This document shows positions 33,362-41,690 of a DNA stretch of 49,892 nucleotides, piece after piece. Made by a program: the position numbers and the translations under genes. Within the stretch, counting starts at the first letter, position 1. Each line of letters begins with the position of its first letter. The DNA comes from an uncultured Nocardiaceae bacterium (GTDB taxonomy: Bacteria > Actinomycetota > Actinomycetes > Mycobacteriales > Mycobacteriaceae): the NCBI GenBank assembly GCA_936936565.1, contig CAKZIX010000147.1:1-49892 (forward strand), in the 5' to 3' direction. Below the pieces are notes generated by a model. That model was not told the DNA's origin. It worked only from the letters and a program-made list of their open reading frames with translations, and searched no databases.

Positions 33362-34374
33362 CGCGGTGCCGACGCCCCGGTGCGCAGCGACAACCCGATG
33401 CCCGGCGGGATGTGTGCTGCCGAGATACGTTGCCGGAACACCCAATACGTCCACGCCTGGTAGACGATGACGGCCGGGGCGAGAAAGACCGTGATCCAGG
33501 CCAGGATCCGCAGCGTGTAGGGCGTCGAGGCCGCGTTGTAGACGGTCAGCGAGTAGGCGGGGTCAAGTGTCGAGGGCATCACGTTGGGGAACAGCGAGCC
33601 GAACAGCAGCACCACCAGCGCAGCGATCGCCAACGTTGTTGCCGCGAAAGCGATCCAGTCCCGGGCCGCGCGGGCACCGACGGCGAGCACGACCACGGCG
33701 ACACACACCCAGGTCCACGGCTTGCCGTAGGCGAGCTGCGTCCACAGCGCGAACCCGACCACGACGACCGTCGAAATCGACAGTCCGGCAGCGATTCTGC
33801 GGGCGTCGTCGCGTACCTCGCCCGCGGACTTGAGCCCGAGGAAGGTGGCGCCGTGCGCGGCGAACAGGATCGCGAACACCGCACCACCGAGCAGCGCATA
33901 GGGATTGAGCACGTCCAGCAGCGACGAGGTCATCTGCTTGTCGGCGTCGACCGCGACACCGCGCACCAGGTTGGCGAACACGATGCCCCACCCGATCGCC
34001 GGCACCCAGGAGCCGGCACCGATCGCGCGGTCACACCAGGCACGCCAGCGCGGATCGTCGATCTTGCCGCGGTATTCGATGGCGCACACGCGCACGATCA
34101 GCGACAGCACGATCAGCACGATCACCGGGTAGAACCCGCTCAACATCGTTGCGTACCACTCGGGGAACGCCGCGAACAGCGCGCCGACGCCGGTGATCAG
34201 CCATACCTCGTTGCCGTCCCACACCGGGCCGATGGTGTTGAGCACAACCCGGCGCCGGACATCGGAACCGCGGCCCAGCACCGGCATCAGCATGCCGACG
34301 CCGAAGTCGAAACCTTCGAGCACGAAGTACATTCCGAACAGGAACGCGATTGCCACGAACCACAGGGTTTCCAT
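33358..34374 (-). CDS. cydB: Cytochrome bd ubiquinol/menaquinol oxidase subunit II
   Basis: This 338-residue protein has about nine hydrophobic segments. The CydB N terminus is METLWFVAIAFLFGMYFVLEGFDFGVGML, then NTIGPVWDGNEVWLITGVGALFAAFPEWYA, both highly typical. With CydA it forms the oxygen-reducing bd oxidase, which works at low oxygen and resists nitric oxide and peroxide. It lies 17 bases after cydA and overlaps cydDC by ATGA. GAGGAG precedes ATG 34374. Confidence 0.95.
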   Translation of the reverse strand: METLWFVAIAFLFGMYFVLEGFDFGVGMLMPVLGRGSDVRRRVVLNTIGPVWDGNEVWLITGVGALFAAFPEWYATMLSGFYPVIVLIVLSLIVRVCAIEYRGKIDDPRWRAWCDRAIGAGSWVPAIGWGIVFANLVRGVAVDADKQMTSSLLDVLNPYALLGGAVFAILFAAHGATFLGLKSAGEVRDDARRIAAGLSISTVVVVGFALWTQLAYGKPWTWVCVAVVVLAVGARAARDWIAFAATTLAIAALVVLLFGSLFPNVMPSTLDPAYSLTVYNAASTPYTLRILAWITVFLAPAVIVYQAWTYWVFRQRISAAHIPPGIGLSLRTGASAPR

Positions 34375-34391
34375 CGCAGTCTCCTCTGGGC

Positions 34392-35831
34392 CTAGTACGC
34401 GAACGAAAGATGTTCGGATTCGGCGGGTTCCGGTTTGTGCTCCGGCACCCCGGCAACGACGTAGCGGCGCATCAGCCCGAACCAGACACAGAACAGCGCC
34501 GCGTAGATCAGCGTGAAGATCACCAGTGTGGTCGCAACCGTCGCCACCGAATGCCCGGACACCGCGTCGGCGACGGTGAGCCGGATCTGGTCCACGCCCG
34601 TCGGATTCGGCACCACCACCCAGGGCTGGCGACCCATCTCGGTGAAAATCCAGCCCGCGCTGTTGGCGAGGAACGGAGTCGGCAGTGCGGCCAGCGACAG
34701 CCAGCCGAACCAGCGTTGCGTCGGCGTGCGGCCGCCGCGCGTGAGCCACAGCCCGGCCAGCGCGAGCGCCGCCGAACCGGCCGCCATTCCGATCATCACG
34801 CGGAACGACCAGTACGTCACGAACAGATTCGGCCGGTAGTCACCGGGGCCGTAGCGCTGGTTGTACTCCTCCTGCAGTTCGACGACTCCTTGCAACTCGA
34901 CGCCGCTGAACTTGCCCTCGGCCAGATAGGACAGCACGCCCGGCACCTGCACGAGGTGCACCACGCTGTCGCAGTTGTTGTGCGTGCCGATGGTGAGCAC
35001 CGAGAACGAAGGATCCGTGCCGCCGTGGCACAACGACTCCGCCGAGGCCATCTTCATCGGCTGCTGCTGGAACATGAGCTTGCCCTGCACGTCGCCGGTG
35101 AGCACCACCGCGATGCCGGACACGATGATCACCCCCATGCCGAGCCGGGCCACCGGCCGCCACAGTGCCGGGTCGCGACTGGTGCCGGGCGCATCCGCGC
35201 GGGCACCGCGCACCATCCACCAGCCCGCGATGCCGGCGACGAATGTGCCGGCGGTGAGAAACGCGCCCGCGACGGCGTGCGGAAACGCCGCCAGCGCTGT
35301 GTTGTTGGTGAGCAATTCCACAATCGACGTCAGTTCCGCGCGCCCGGTTTCCGGGTTGTAGCGCGCGCCGACCGGATGCTGCATGAAGGAATTGGCGGCA
35401 ATGATGAAGTACGCGGACGCGTTCACACCGATTGCGACAATCCACATGGTCGCCAGATGCACGACTTTCGGCAGCCGGTCCCAGCCGAAGATCCACAGCC
35501 CGAGGAAGGTGGATTCCAGGAAGAACGCGGCCAGCCCTTCCAGCGCGAGCGGAGCGCCGAACACGTCGCCGACGAATCGGCTGTATTCACTCCAGTTCAG
35601 GCCGAATTGAAACTCCTGCACAATGCCGGTGGCGACGCCGAGCGCAAAGTTGATGAGGAACAGTTTTCCGAAGAATTTGGTGAGCCGGTACCAATGCTGC
35701 TTGCCGGTGATCACCCACGCGGTCTGCATGCCCGCGACGAGCGGCGCGAGGCCGATCGTGAGCGGCACGAACAGGAAGTGGTAGACGGTCGTGATTCCGA
35801 ACTGCCATCGGGCCACGTCGAGCGCGCTCAT
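34392..35831 (-). CDS. cydA: Cytochrome bd ubiquinol/menaquinol oxidase subunit I
   Basis: This 479-residue protein has the CydA haem and quinol motifs: His18 in YHFLFVPLTIGL, the segment FQFGLNWSEYSRFVGDVFGAPLALEGLAAFFLEST, and GRQPW in FTEMGRQPWVVV. The Q-loop is of the short type seen in actinobacteria. It carries haems b558, b595 and d and oxidises menaquinol in this group. ATG 35831 was chosen over ATG 35837 because GGGAGG lies six bases before the former and abuts the latter. It is the first gene of cydA-cydB-cydDC, behind palindromic operators. Confidence 0.95.
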   Translation of the reverse strand: MSALDVARWQFGITTVYHFLFVPLTIGLAPLVAGMQTAWVITGKQHWYRLTKFFGKLFLINFALGVATGIVQEFQFGLNWSEYSRFVGDVFGAPLALEGLAAFFLESTFLGLWIFGWDRLPKVVHLATMWIVAIGVNASAYFIIAANSFMQHPVGARYNPETGRAELTSIVELLTNNTALAAFPHAVAGAFLTAGTFVAGIAGWWMVRGARADAPGTSRDPALWRPVARLGMGVIIVSGIAVVLTGDVQGKLMFQQQPMKMASAESLCHGGTDPSFSVLTIGTHNNCDSVVHLVQVPGVLSYLAEGKFSGVELQGVVELQEEYNQRYGPGDYRPNLFVTYWSFRVMIGMAAGSAALALAGLWLTRGGRTPTQRWFGWLSLAALPTPFLANSAGWIFTEMGRQPWVVVPNPTGVDQIRLTVADAVSGHSVATVATTLVIFTLIYAALFCVWFGLMRRYVVAGVPEHKPEPAESEHLSFAY

Positions 35832-35856
35832 CGGCATCCTCCCAGTCGTCGGGCCC

Positions 35857-35892
35857 GTACTACCGCGCCGTAGTACAACTACAGACTGTAGT
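35857..35892. promoter_or_regulatory. Two adjacent palindromic operators upstream of cydA
   Basis: GTACTAC-CGCGCC-GTAGTAC (35857-35876) and ACTACAG-A-CTGTAGT (35878-35892) are perfect inverted repeats of 7 bp per arm, one base apart and 25-60 bases before the cydA start. Half-sites CTAC(A)/(T)GTAG recur four times. The ACTACA/TGTAGT core resembles operators of the BlaI/CopY-like winged-helix repressors of actinobacteria. They are not Rex sites (no TGTGA...TCACA). Confidence 0.65.
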
Positions 35893-35952
35893 AGTGGCCG
35901 ACGACCTGGAGCAACGTGACTTGCCGGACAGCGTGGCGCAGATCAGCCGATG

Positions 35953-36795
35953 TCAGCCCACATCCACCGCGTCCGCGACGATCGCGTCCACCTCGTCGGC
36001 AACCGGATGCCGCGACAGCGCCAGCCCGTCGAGGGTGTGAACCCGCGCCGCCAGCGTCACCGACGACACCAGCCACACCGCGTCGGCCCGAATCAGATCG
36101 GCCGGAAACAGCGGGGCATATTCGCAGGTGAAGCCGTGTTTGGGCGCCACGTCGAACATCGCGCGCTGAGTCGTGCCCGCCAGGATGGCATCCGCGTGCG
36201 GCGGCGTGCGGAGCGTCTTGCCCGTGGCCACGACCACCGTCGAGCGCGGCCCCTCCAGCACCCGGCCCTCGGTACTGACGAAAATCACATCGTCGGCGTT
36301 GTTGCGCGCCGCGTGCCGCAGCGCCGCCATGTTCGTCGCGTACGACAGCGTCTTGGCACCGAGCAATTGCCACGGTGCCTTGGTACCGAGCTCGACCGAA
36401 ATACCGCGCGGCAACGTCAGCACCGAAATACCGTCCCGGCGAGCGCCCTCGACGCGCTCGCCGACCGGCGACACCGAAACGAATCCGGTTGGCGCATCGC
36501 CACTTTCCCGGCCACGGCTGTACACCAGCCGCATCATCCCTTCCGATTTTCCCCATTCCGCCGTCGCAACTTCGATGGCGCGCAACCATTTGGAAACGTC
36601 GGGCTCCGGAATATCCAGCGCTTCAGCCGATTTCACCAACCGCTCCAGATGCATCTGCAACATGCGCGGCCGCCCGTCGCGGACCAGGATGGTCTCGAAA
36701 ATGCCGTCGCCGCGCAGGGCCGCCATGTCGTCGGCGCACAGCAGCGGTTTGTCGGGGTCTTGCACCATTCCGTCGAGCGTCACGAGCACAGGCAT
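35953..36795 (-). CDS. pabC: Class IV aminotransferase, aminodeoxychorismate lyase-like
   Basis: This 280-residue fold-type IV PLP protein has GDGIFETILVRDGRPRMLQMHLERL near the N terminus, the Schiff-base Lys148 in LLGAKTLSYATNMAALR, and the phosphate-cup region STEGRVLEGPRSTVVV and ILAGTTQRAMF. Aminodeoxychorismate lyase (4-aminobenzoate from aminodeoxychorismate) and branched-chain or D-amino acid aminotransferases share the fold. The PabC assignment fits the adjacent folate-binding YgfZ gene, which is divergent from it across 50 bases, but D-alanine transaminase is not excluded. ATG 36795 is at the end of a GC-rich leader. Confidence 0.75.
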   Translation of the reverse strand: MPVLVTLDGMVQDPDKPLLCADDMAALRGDGIFETILVRDGRPRMLQMHLERLVKSAEALDIPEPDVSKWLRAIEVATAEWGKSEGMMRLVYSRGRESGDAPTGFVSVSPVGERVEGARRDGISVLTLPRGISVELGTKAPWQLLGAKTLSYATNMAALRHAARNNADDVIFVSTEGRVLEGPRSTVVVATGKTLRTPPHADAILAGTTQRAMFDVAPKHGFTCEYAPLFPADLIRADAVWLVSSVTLAARVHTLDGLALSRHPVADEVDAIVADAVDVG

Positions 36796-36833
36796 GGGGC
36801 AACACTAGGTCACAACCCATCGACGGTCTTCTC

Positions 36834-36845
36834 TAGAATGGAACC
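36834..36845 (+). promoter_or_regulatory. -10 box of a leaderless promoter for the ygfZ-type gene
   Basis: TAGAAT at 36834-36839 ends six bases before GTG 36846, the spacing expected when transcription starts on the first base of the coding sequence. No Shine-Dalgarno sequence is present. Confidence 0.5.
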
Positions 36846-37853
36846 GTGCTTTCGATACCCGGAGCGGTTCCAGGTGCCCCAGACTCTCCGGACAGCGCGG
36901 TCGCGTGGCACTACGGAGATCCGTTCGGCGAGCAGCGCGCCGCGGTCACGCAGGCGGTCACGGTGGACCGGTCGCACCGATTCCTCATCGCCATCACCGG
37001 TCCCGAACGCCTGAGCTGGCTGCATTCGATCTCCAGCCAGCACGTCAGCGAGCTGGCGGACCGAACCACGACCGAAAACCTGATCCTCGACACGAACGGG
37101 CGCGTCGAGCACCACTTCGTGCTCACCGACGTGGACGGCACGCTCTGGCTGGACACCGAGGCCGCCACCGGCCCGGCGCTGGTGGACTACCTGCGCAAGA
37201 TGGTGTTCTGGGCACAGGTCGAGGTGCGCGAGGCCAACGATTTCGCCGTGCTCAGCGCGCTCGGCCCGGCGTTCCAGGTACCCCGCCTCGAGCAGGGCTT
37301 CGCCCGGCCGATGCCGTGGCCCACACCGCACGCGCACGATCTCGTTGTGCCGCGGGACCGGCTGGCCGACTACGCGAGCCTGGCCCGTCCGGCGGGCCTG
37401 TGGGCTTTCGAGGCTTTGCGCGTGGCCGCGCACCGCCCGCGCCTGGGCATCGACACCGACGAACGCACCATCCCGCACGAAGTCGGCTGGATCGGCGCGG
37501 CCGTCCACCTCGACAAGGGCTGCTACCGCGGCCAGGAAACGGTTGCGCGGGTCCACAATCTGGGGCGCCCGCCGCGGCACTTGGTGCTGCTGCATCTGGA
37601 CGGCTCCACCGAGGAGCGCCCGGTGCCCGGCACCGACGTCACCGCCGCCGGACGCACGGTCGGGCGGGTCGGCACCGTCGTCGACCATTTCGAGCTCGGA
37701 CCCATCGCCCTCGCGCTGATCAAGCGCACCGTGCCCGCCGACACCGAGCTCGTCGCCGGACCGTGCGCCGCCGCCATCGACCCCGATTCAGTGCCCGGCT
37801 ACGACGAACCGCAGGCGGGCCGGCTCGCCGTCGATCGGCTGCGCGGGCGATGA
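36846..37853 (+). CDS. ygfZ: Folate-binding protein YgfZ (GcvT-like, Fe-S protein maintenance)
   Basis: This 335-residue protein has the aminomethyltransferase (GcvT) fold. It has RFLIAITGPERLSWLHSISSQHV near the N terminus and the YgfZ signature KGCYRGQE at 224-231, with its Cys226. The family binds tetrahydrofolate and helps make or repair some Fe-S enzymes such as MiaB. The start is GTG behind a TAGAAT box (leaderless). The stop overlaps the ATG of the MOSC gene (ATGA), which in turn overlaps the asparaginase gene, so the three form one operon. Confidence 0.9.
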   Translation: MLSIPGAVPGAPDSPDSAVAWHYGDPFGEQRAAVTQAVTVDRSHRFLIAITGPERLSWLHSISSQHVSELADRTTTENLILDTNGRVEHHFVLTDVDGTLWLDTEAATGPALVDYLRKMVFWAQVEVREANDFAVLSALGPAFQVPRLEQGFARPMPWPTPHAHDLVVPRDRLADYASLARPAGLWAFEALRVAAHRPRLGIDTDERTIPHEVGWIGAAVHLDKGCYRGQETVARVHNLGRPPRHLVLLHLDGSTEERPVPGTDVTAAGRTVGRVGTVVDHFELGPIALALIKRTVPADTELVAGPCAAAIDPDSVPGYDEPQAGRLAVDRLRGR

Positions 37854-38509
37854 CCGCTGACCTCTCCGCCGTCGCCCCGACGGTGCTCGCGGTATGCGTC
37901 GTGCACGCCGACATCGACGTGCCCGGCCGCAGCGGCCGCAGCGCGATCGACAAGCGTCCGGTCCCGCAGGCGCGCGTCGAGGCCCTCGGCCTGGTCGACG
38001 ACCATGTGTGCGACACCAAGAACCACGGCGGACCGAATCAGGCCGTGTACGCCTACGCCGAGGAAGACGCGCAACGCTGGGGCGCCGAACTCGGCCGCGA
38101 ACTGCCCGCGGGCTGGTTCGGCGAGAACCTGCGGGTGCAGGGCGTACCGGTGAGCGACGCCGTGGTGGGTACGCGCTGGCGGATCGGCGACGTGCTGCTC
38201 GAGGTCACCGCGCCGCGGGTGCCGTGCCTGAACTTCGCGTTCTGGTCCGGGGAGGATCGGTGGGTCAAGCGGTTCGCCGAACGCGGCGACACCGGAACCT
38301 ACTTCCGGGTGCTCGCGCCGGGCACCGTCGCCGCCGGGACGGCCATCGACGTCGCGTACACACCGGCCCACGGGGTCACCGTGCGCGAGCTGTTCGAACG
38401 GCAGGACGCCGAGCGGATGGCCCGGTTGCTGGCCGCGGAGCCCACGCTCACCGACGAGGCCCGCAACTGGGCGGAGCTGGTCGTAGGGCGAGAGGAAGCG
38501 CGCGAATGA
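37850..38509 (+). CDS. MOSC-domain protein
   Basis: This 219-residue protein has the MOSC (molybdenum cofactor sulfurase C-terminal) pattern. It has RSAIDKRPVPQARVEALGLVDD, then HGGPNQAVYAYAEEDAQRW, GWFGENLRVQGV and the active-site Cys126 in APRVPCLNF. Stand-alone MOSC proteins (YiiM/YuaD type) bind molybdenum cofactor and reduce N-hydroxylated compounds with partner proteins. ATG 37850 overlaps the ygfZ-type stop. The residues for cofactor binding are present. Partner proteins are not visible in the window. Confidence 0.88.
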   Translation: MTADLSAVAPTVLAVCVVHADIDVPGRSGRSAIDKRPVPQARVEALGLVDDHVCDTKNHGGPNQAVYAYAEEDAQRWGAELGRELPAGWFGENLRVQGVPVSDAVVGTRWRIGDVLLEVTAPRVPCLNFAFWSGEDRWVKRFAERGDTGTYFRVLAPGTVAAGTAIDVAYTPAHGVTVRELFERQDAERMARLLAAEPTLTDEARNWAELVVGREEARE

Positions 38510-39474
38510 GCGTCGAACTTGTCGAGGTGCTGCGGTCCGGGTTCCGCGAGTGCGTACACCGCGGCTCGCTGGTGGTGCTGGGTCCCGACGGTGCGCCCCG
38601 CTACGAGCTCGGCGAGGTGCACACCCCGATCTACCCGCGCTCGACGAACAAGCCGATGCAGGCGCTCGCCTTGTTGCGCAGCGGGTTCGAGCCGGCCGAC
38701 GACGCCGAGCTGGCCATCGCCGCGGCCTCGCATCACGGCGAAGATCGCCACGTCGAGCTCGTCACGCGGCTGTTGCAGCGTTTCGGGCTCGACGAGGATC
38801 AACTGGGCTGCGCACCGGACTGGCCGGCCGATGAGGCCGCCCGGGCGCGCGCGTACCCGCACGGGCAGCGACGGATCTACATGAACTGCTCCGGCAAGCA
38901 CGCCGCGATGCTGGCCACCTGCCGGATCAACGGCTGGCCGCTGGCGGGCTATCTGGACGCGGCGCATCCGTTGCAGCAAGCGGTCGTCGCCACCATCGCG
39001 GAGGTCACCGGTGAGCCGGAGACCGAGCTGGGCATCGACGGCTGCGGCCTGCCGATCGTGCCGGTGTCGCTGGTCAATCTGGCCCGGGCGTTCGCGACGT
39101 TTGTCACAGCCGCGCCCGACACGCCCGAACGGCGCATCGCCGACGCCATGCGTGCACATCCGCTCGTGATGTCCGGCACCGACGCCGCCGACGTACGGCT
39201 GATGTCGGCGGCGCCCGGATTCCTCAGCAAGACCGGCGCCGACGGCGTGCACGCAGGCGCGCTGCCCGACGGCACCGCGTTCGCCTTCAAGATCGACGAC
39301 GGACACGATCGCCCCAGGTTGCCGCTGGTGGCAGCAGTCCTGCACGCAGTGGGCGTGCAGTGGTCGGAAGATCACGCCGAACTCGCGGCCGCACCGGTGC
39401 TCGGCGGGGGTGTTCGGGTGGGAACGATCCGGGCCGTACCAGGCCTGCTGAACGGCGCGCCGAAATCAATCTGA
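38506..39474 (+). CDS. Asparaginase (AnsA-II / Rhizobium etli-type family)
   Basis: This 322-residue protein belongs to the asparaginase_II family, unrelated to the E. coli enzymes. It has GEVHTPIYPRSTNKPMQALALL (about 36-57), ASHHGEDRHVELV, MNCSGKHAAMLATC and GIDGCGLPIVPVSL. The Ser/Lys/Cys residues of these segments form the active site with zinc in the R. etli enzyme. It would hydrolyse asparagine to aspartate and ammonia. ATG 38506 overlaps the MOSC stop (ATGA). There is no signal peptide, so it should be cytosolic. Confidence 0.85.
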   Translation: MSVELVEVLRSGFRECVHRGSLVVLGPDGAPRYELGEVHTPIYPRSTNKPMQALALLRSGFEPADDAELAIAAASHHGEDRHVELVTRLLQRFGLDEDQLGCAPDWPADEAARARAYPHGQRRIYMNCSGKHAAMLATCRINGWPLAGYLDAAHPLQQAVVATIAEVTGEPETELGIDGCGLPIVPVSLVNLARAFATFVTAAPDTPERRIADAMRAHPLVMSGTDAADVRLMSAAPGFLSKTGADGVHAGALPDGTAFAFKIDDGHDRPRLPLVAAVLHAVGVQWSEDHAELAAAPVLGGGVRVGTIRAVPGLLNGAPKSI

Positions 39475-39606
39475 GACATTAGGGGTGGCCTCGTGGAAGC
39501 GTTCCTGCCAACGTCGCGCTAGAGTGTTCGACAGGAACATACTCACACAACGGGGCCGCCGACATTCCCCATGGCCGCCCCGTATCAATTCGCGAGGGGG
39601 TTAGCC

Positions 39607-39813
39607 ATGGGCCGCGGCCGGGCTAAGGCAAAGCAGACAAAAGTTGCACGTCAGCTCAAGTACAGCTCACCGGTAACGGACTTCGACAGTCTGCAACGGG
39701 AGCTCTCGAGCCCGACACCCAACTCGCACCAAAACGGGAGCGTTATCGCCGACGAACAAGAAGACAGCTCGCGCTGGGACGACGACTACGAGGACGACGA
39801 CTGGCGGCGTTGA
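39607..39813 (+). CDS. DUF3073 family small protein
   Basis: This 68-residue actinobacterial protein has the fixed N terminus MGRGRAKAKQTKVARQLKYSSP, a middle QRELSS segment and a very acidic C terminus (DDDYEDDDW). Its function is unknown. It is commonly encoded close to purine genes (purF, purM) in Mycobacteriales, as here. GAGGGGG lies about eight bases before ATG 39607. An in-frame ATG at 39571 is possible but adds a segment not typical of the family. A long leader of about 80 bases from a TAGAGT -10-like box is likely. Confidence 0.9.
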   Translation: MGRGRAKAKQTKVARQLKYSSPVTDFDSLQRELSSPTPNSHQNGSVIADEQEDSSRWDDDYEDDDWRR

Positions 39814-39828
39814 GCTGATTCGGACGTT

Positions 39829-39855
39829 GAGGGGGAGCCGACGGGGCTCCCCCTC
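39829..39855 (+). terminator. Intrinsic terminator after the DUF3073 gene
   Basis: A perfect 11-bp stem (GAGGGGGAGCC / GGCTCCCCCTC) with a 5-base loop starts 15 bases after the stop and is followed by TTATC. It should end transcription of the DUF3073 gene. Confidence 0.85.
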
Positions 39856-40315
39856 TTATCGTTCTCAGCGCACCTCCCACGGCGCCTCATGTCGCTCGCG
39901 GGTGATCGCGACGGGTCGCGGCCCAGGTGGCATCCAACGGTTCGCGCGCGCTTATCCCGGCGCACGCTCGACCGCTCGCTGTAAGCGTCAACAGCGCCGT
40001 TTCAGCGCGGGTCGAACGCCTCGCCAGACCGGTCGCCTACGTTCCTCGCGCCGGTCCAGCGGCGCATTCCGTGGACGTGTTCGGCGCGCCTAGAGGACTG
40101 GTCAGACCAGTCGCCGAGTCGCGCCGACCATTCTCGACTAGGACGCGCGCCCACCTGCACGTCATCGGTCACGCCACCCAGCATCACAATCGGATCGCCA
40201 GGTAGTTCCGCGTGGCTAGCACACTGGTCAGACCAGTTACCTAGTATCGCGAATCCGCACCTCGGCGGTCCGATTCGACCGCTCGGTTCGCGCGCACCGG
40301 GTCCGGACGTAGCGC
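39856..40315. other. Gene-poor region with two identical FadR/GntR-like palindromes
   Basis: No frame in these 460 bases shows normal codon use or a recognisable protein. It holds GACTGGTC-A-GACCAGTC (40096-40112) and a second ACTGGTC-A-GACCAGT (40223-40237). The TGGTC-n-GACCA core matches the FadR branch of GntR operators. TAGTAT (40242-40247) follows the second copy and could be a -10 box. No RNA gene or transposon end is visible. Confidence 0.5.
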
Positions 40316-41398
40316 TCAGAAGCGGGCGTACTCACCGTTCAGCGTGGCGCGCCCATCGTCGGCGGACTTGCGCACCGAGCCCAGCGTCCAGCACTCGACG
40401 TGACGGGCCGTCAGGATGGCCAGCGCGCGGTCGACGTCTTCGGGCGCGACGACGGCGACCATACCGACGCCCATGTTGAACGTCTTCTCCATCTCGGCGC
40501 GCTCGATTTTGCCGCGCTGCTGGATCATGTGGAACACCGGCGCGGGGGTCCAGGTGGCGCGGTCGAGTTCGGCGACCATGCCGTGCGGCATCACACGCGC
40601 CAGGTTGGCGGCCAGCCCGCCACCGGTGACGTGCGCGAACGTGCGCACGTCGGTTTCGGCGATGAGCGCCAGGCAGTCCTTGGCGTAGATCATGGTCGGT
40701 TCGAGCAGTTCTTCGCCGAGGGTGCGGCCGAACTCCTCCACGTGCCCGCCAAGGGGCATTGCGGCATGCTCCAGCAGCACCTTGCGGGCCAGGCTGTAGC
40801 CGTTGGAGTGCAGGCCCGACGAGCCCATTGCCAGTACCACGTCGCCGGGGCGGACCCGGTCCGGCCCGAGCACCGCGTCGGCCTCGACGACGCCGACGCC
40901 GGTCGCGGACAGGTCGTAGTCGTCGTCGCCCATCACGCCCGGATGTTCGGCGGTCTCGCCGCCGAGCAGCGCGCAGCCGGCCTTCACGCAACCGTCGGCG
41001 ATGCCGCCGACCAGCTCGGCGACCCGTTCCGGGACCACCTTGCCGACGGCGATGTAATCCTGCAGGAACAGCGGTTCGGCGCCGCACACGACGAGGTCGT
41101 CGACGACCATCGCCACCAGGTCCAGCCCGACGGTGTCGTGCTTGTCCATCGCCTGCGCGACGGCGAGCTTGGTGCCGACGCCGTCGGTGGACGCGGCCAG
41201 CAGCGGCTCCTTGTAGCCGCCCTTGAGCGCGAACAGACCGGCGAACCCGCCGAGCCCGCCCTGCACTTCGGGCCTGCTGGCCTTGCGCGCCAGCGGCGCG
41301 AACAGTTCGACGGCCTTGTCACCGGCCTCGATATCCACCCCTGCCGCCGCGTAGGAAAGCGACTCGTCCCGGCCGCGCGCCTTGCTGTGCCCCTTCAT
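40316..41398 (-). CDS. purM: Phosphoribosylformylglycinamidine cyclo-ligase (AIR synthetase)
   Basis: This 360-residue enzyme of purine synthesis converts FGAM to AIR with ATP. It has the PurM start SYAAAGVDIEAGDKAVELF, then GGFAGLFAL, the DGVGTKLAVAQAM motif, GGETAEHPGVM, GSSGLHSNGYSLARKVLLE and HVTGGGLAANLARVMP. ATG 41398 was chosen because the family normally starts within about ten residues of SYAAAGVD; a TTG lies 18 bases upstream. It is transcribed towards the DUF3073 gene. PurF, the first enzyme of the pathway, is encoded at the end of the window. Confidence 0.96.
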   Translation of the reverse strand: MKGHSKARGRDESLSYAAAGVDIEAGDKAVELFAPLARKASRPEVQGGLGGFAGLFALKGGYKEPLLAASTDGVGTKLAVAQAMDKHDTVGLDLVAMVVDDLVVCGAEPLFLQDYIAVGKVVPERVAELVGGIADGCVKAGCALLGGETAEHPGVMGDDDYDLSATGVGVVEADAVLGPDRVRPGDVVLAMGSSGLHSNGYSLARKVLLEHAAMPLGGHVEEFGRTLGEELLEPTMIYAKDCLALIAETDVRTFAHVTGGGLAANLARVMPHGMVAELDRATWTPAPVFHMIQQRGKIERAEMEKTFNMGVGMVAVVAPEDVDRALAILTARHVECWTLGSVRKSADDGRATLNGEYARF

Positions 41399-41469
41399 GG
41401 AATCGCACAACTCCAACCTGGTATGCGTGTAGATGCCAGCTCACGCTACCGGAGTTGGTGCGACGCGCC

Positions 41470-41690
41470 GTCGCCGCTGTCGCGCCGTGTTGCCTCGCTC
41501 ACGGCGAACCGCGCCGGGCGGGCGTCACGAGTGGACGTCCTCGACCGCGTGGGCGACGAGTGGTCGGTGCTGGTGATCGCGTGGTGTTGGCCAACGGCCC
41601 GCCCCGTTTCCGGGAGTTGCAACCTGCGGTCGCGGGCATTGCGCAGCGGATGCGCACGCTCAGCGTTTTGCACGCTGCTGCACCGGATCG
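41470..41690 (+). pseudogene. Frameshifted remnant of an HxlR-family regulator
   Basis: One frame reads VDVLDRVGDEWSVLVIA (from about 41533) and the next frame continues GPPRFRELQPAVAGIAQRMRTLSV (to about 41672). Together these match the HxlR helix-turn-helix core (VLDxxGDKWSLLI, GxxRFNELxxxxxGISQRMLTxTL). A frameshift lies between them, around 41580-41605. The C-terminal third is lost and the remnant runs into the 3' end of the opposite ABC gene at 41660. There is no intact start or stop, so it is a decayed regulator gene. Confidence 0.65.

Noticed and set aside
39816..40316. Short open frames of 70-90 codons in the gene-poor region
   Set aside because: They are Arg/Ser-rich with no Shine-Dalgarno sequence or recognisable motif, and overlap each other in different frames.
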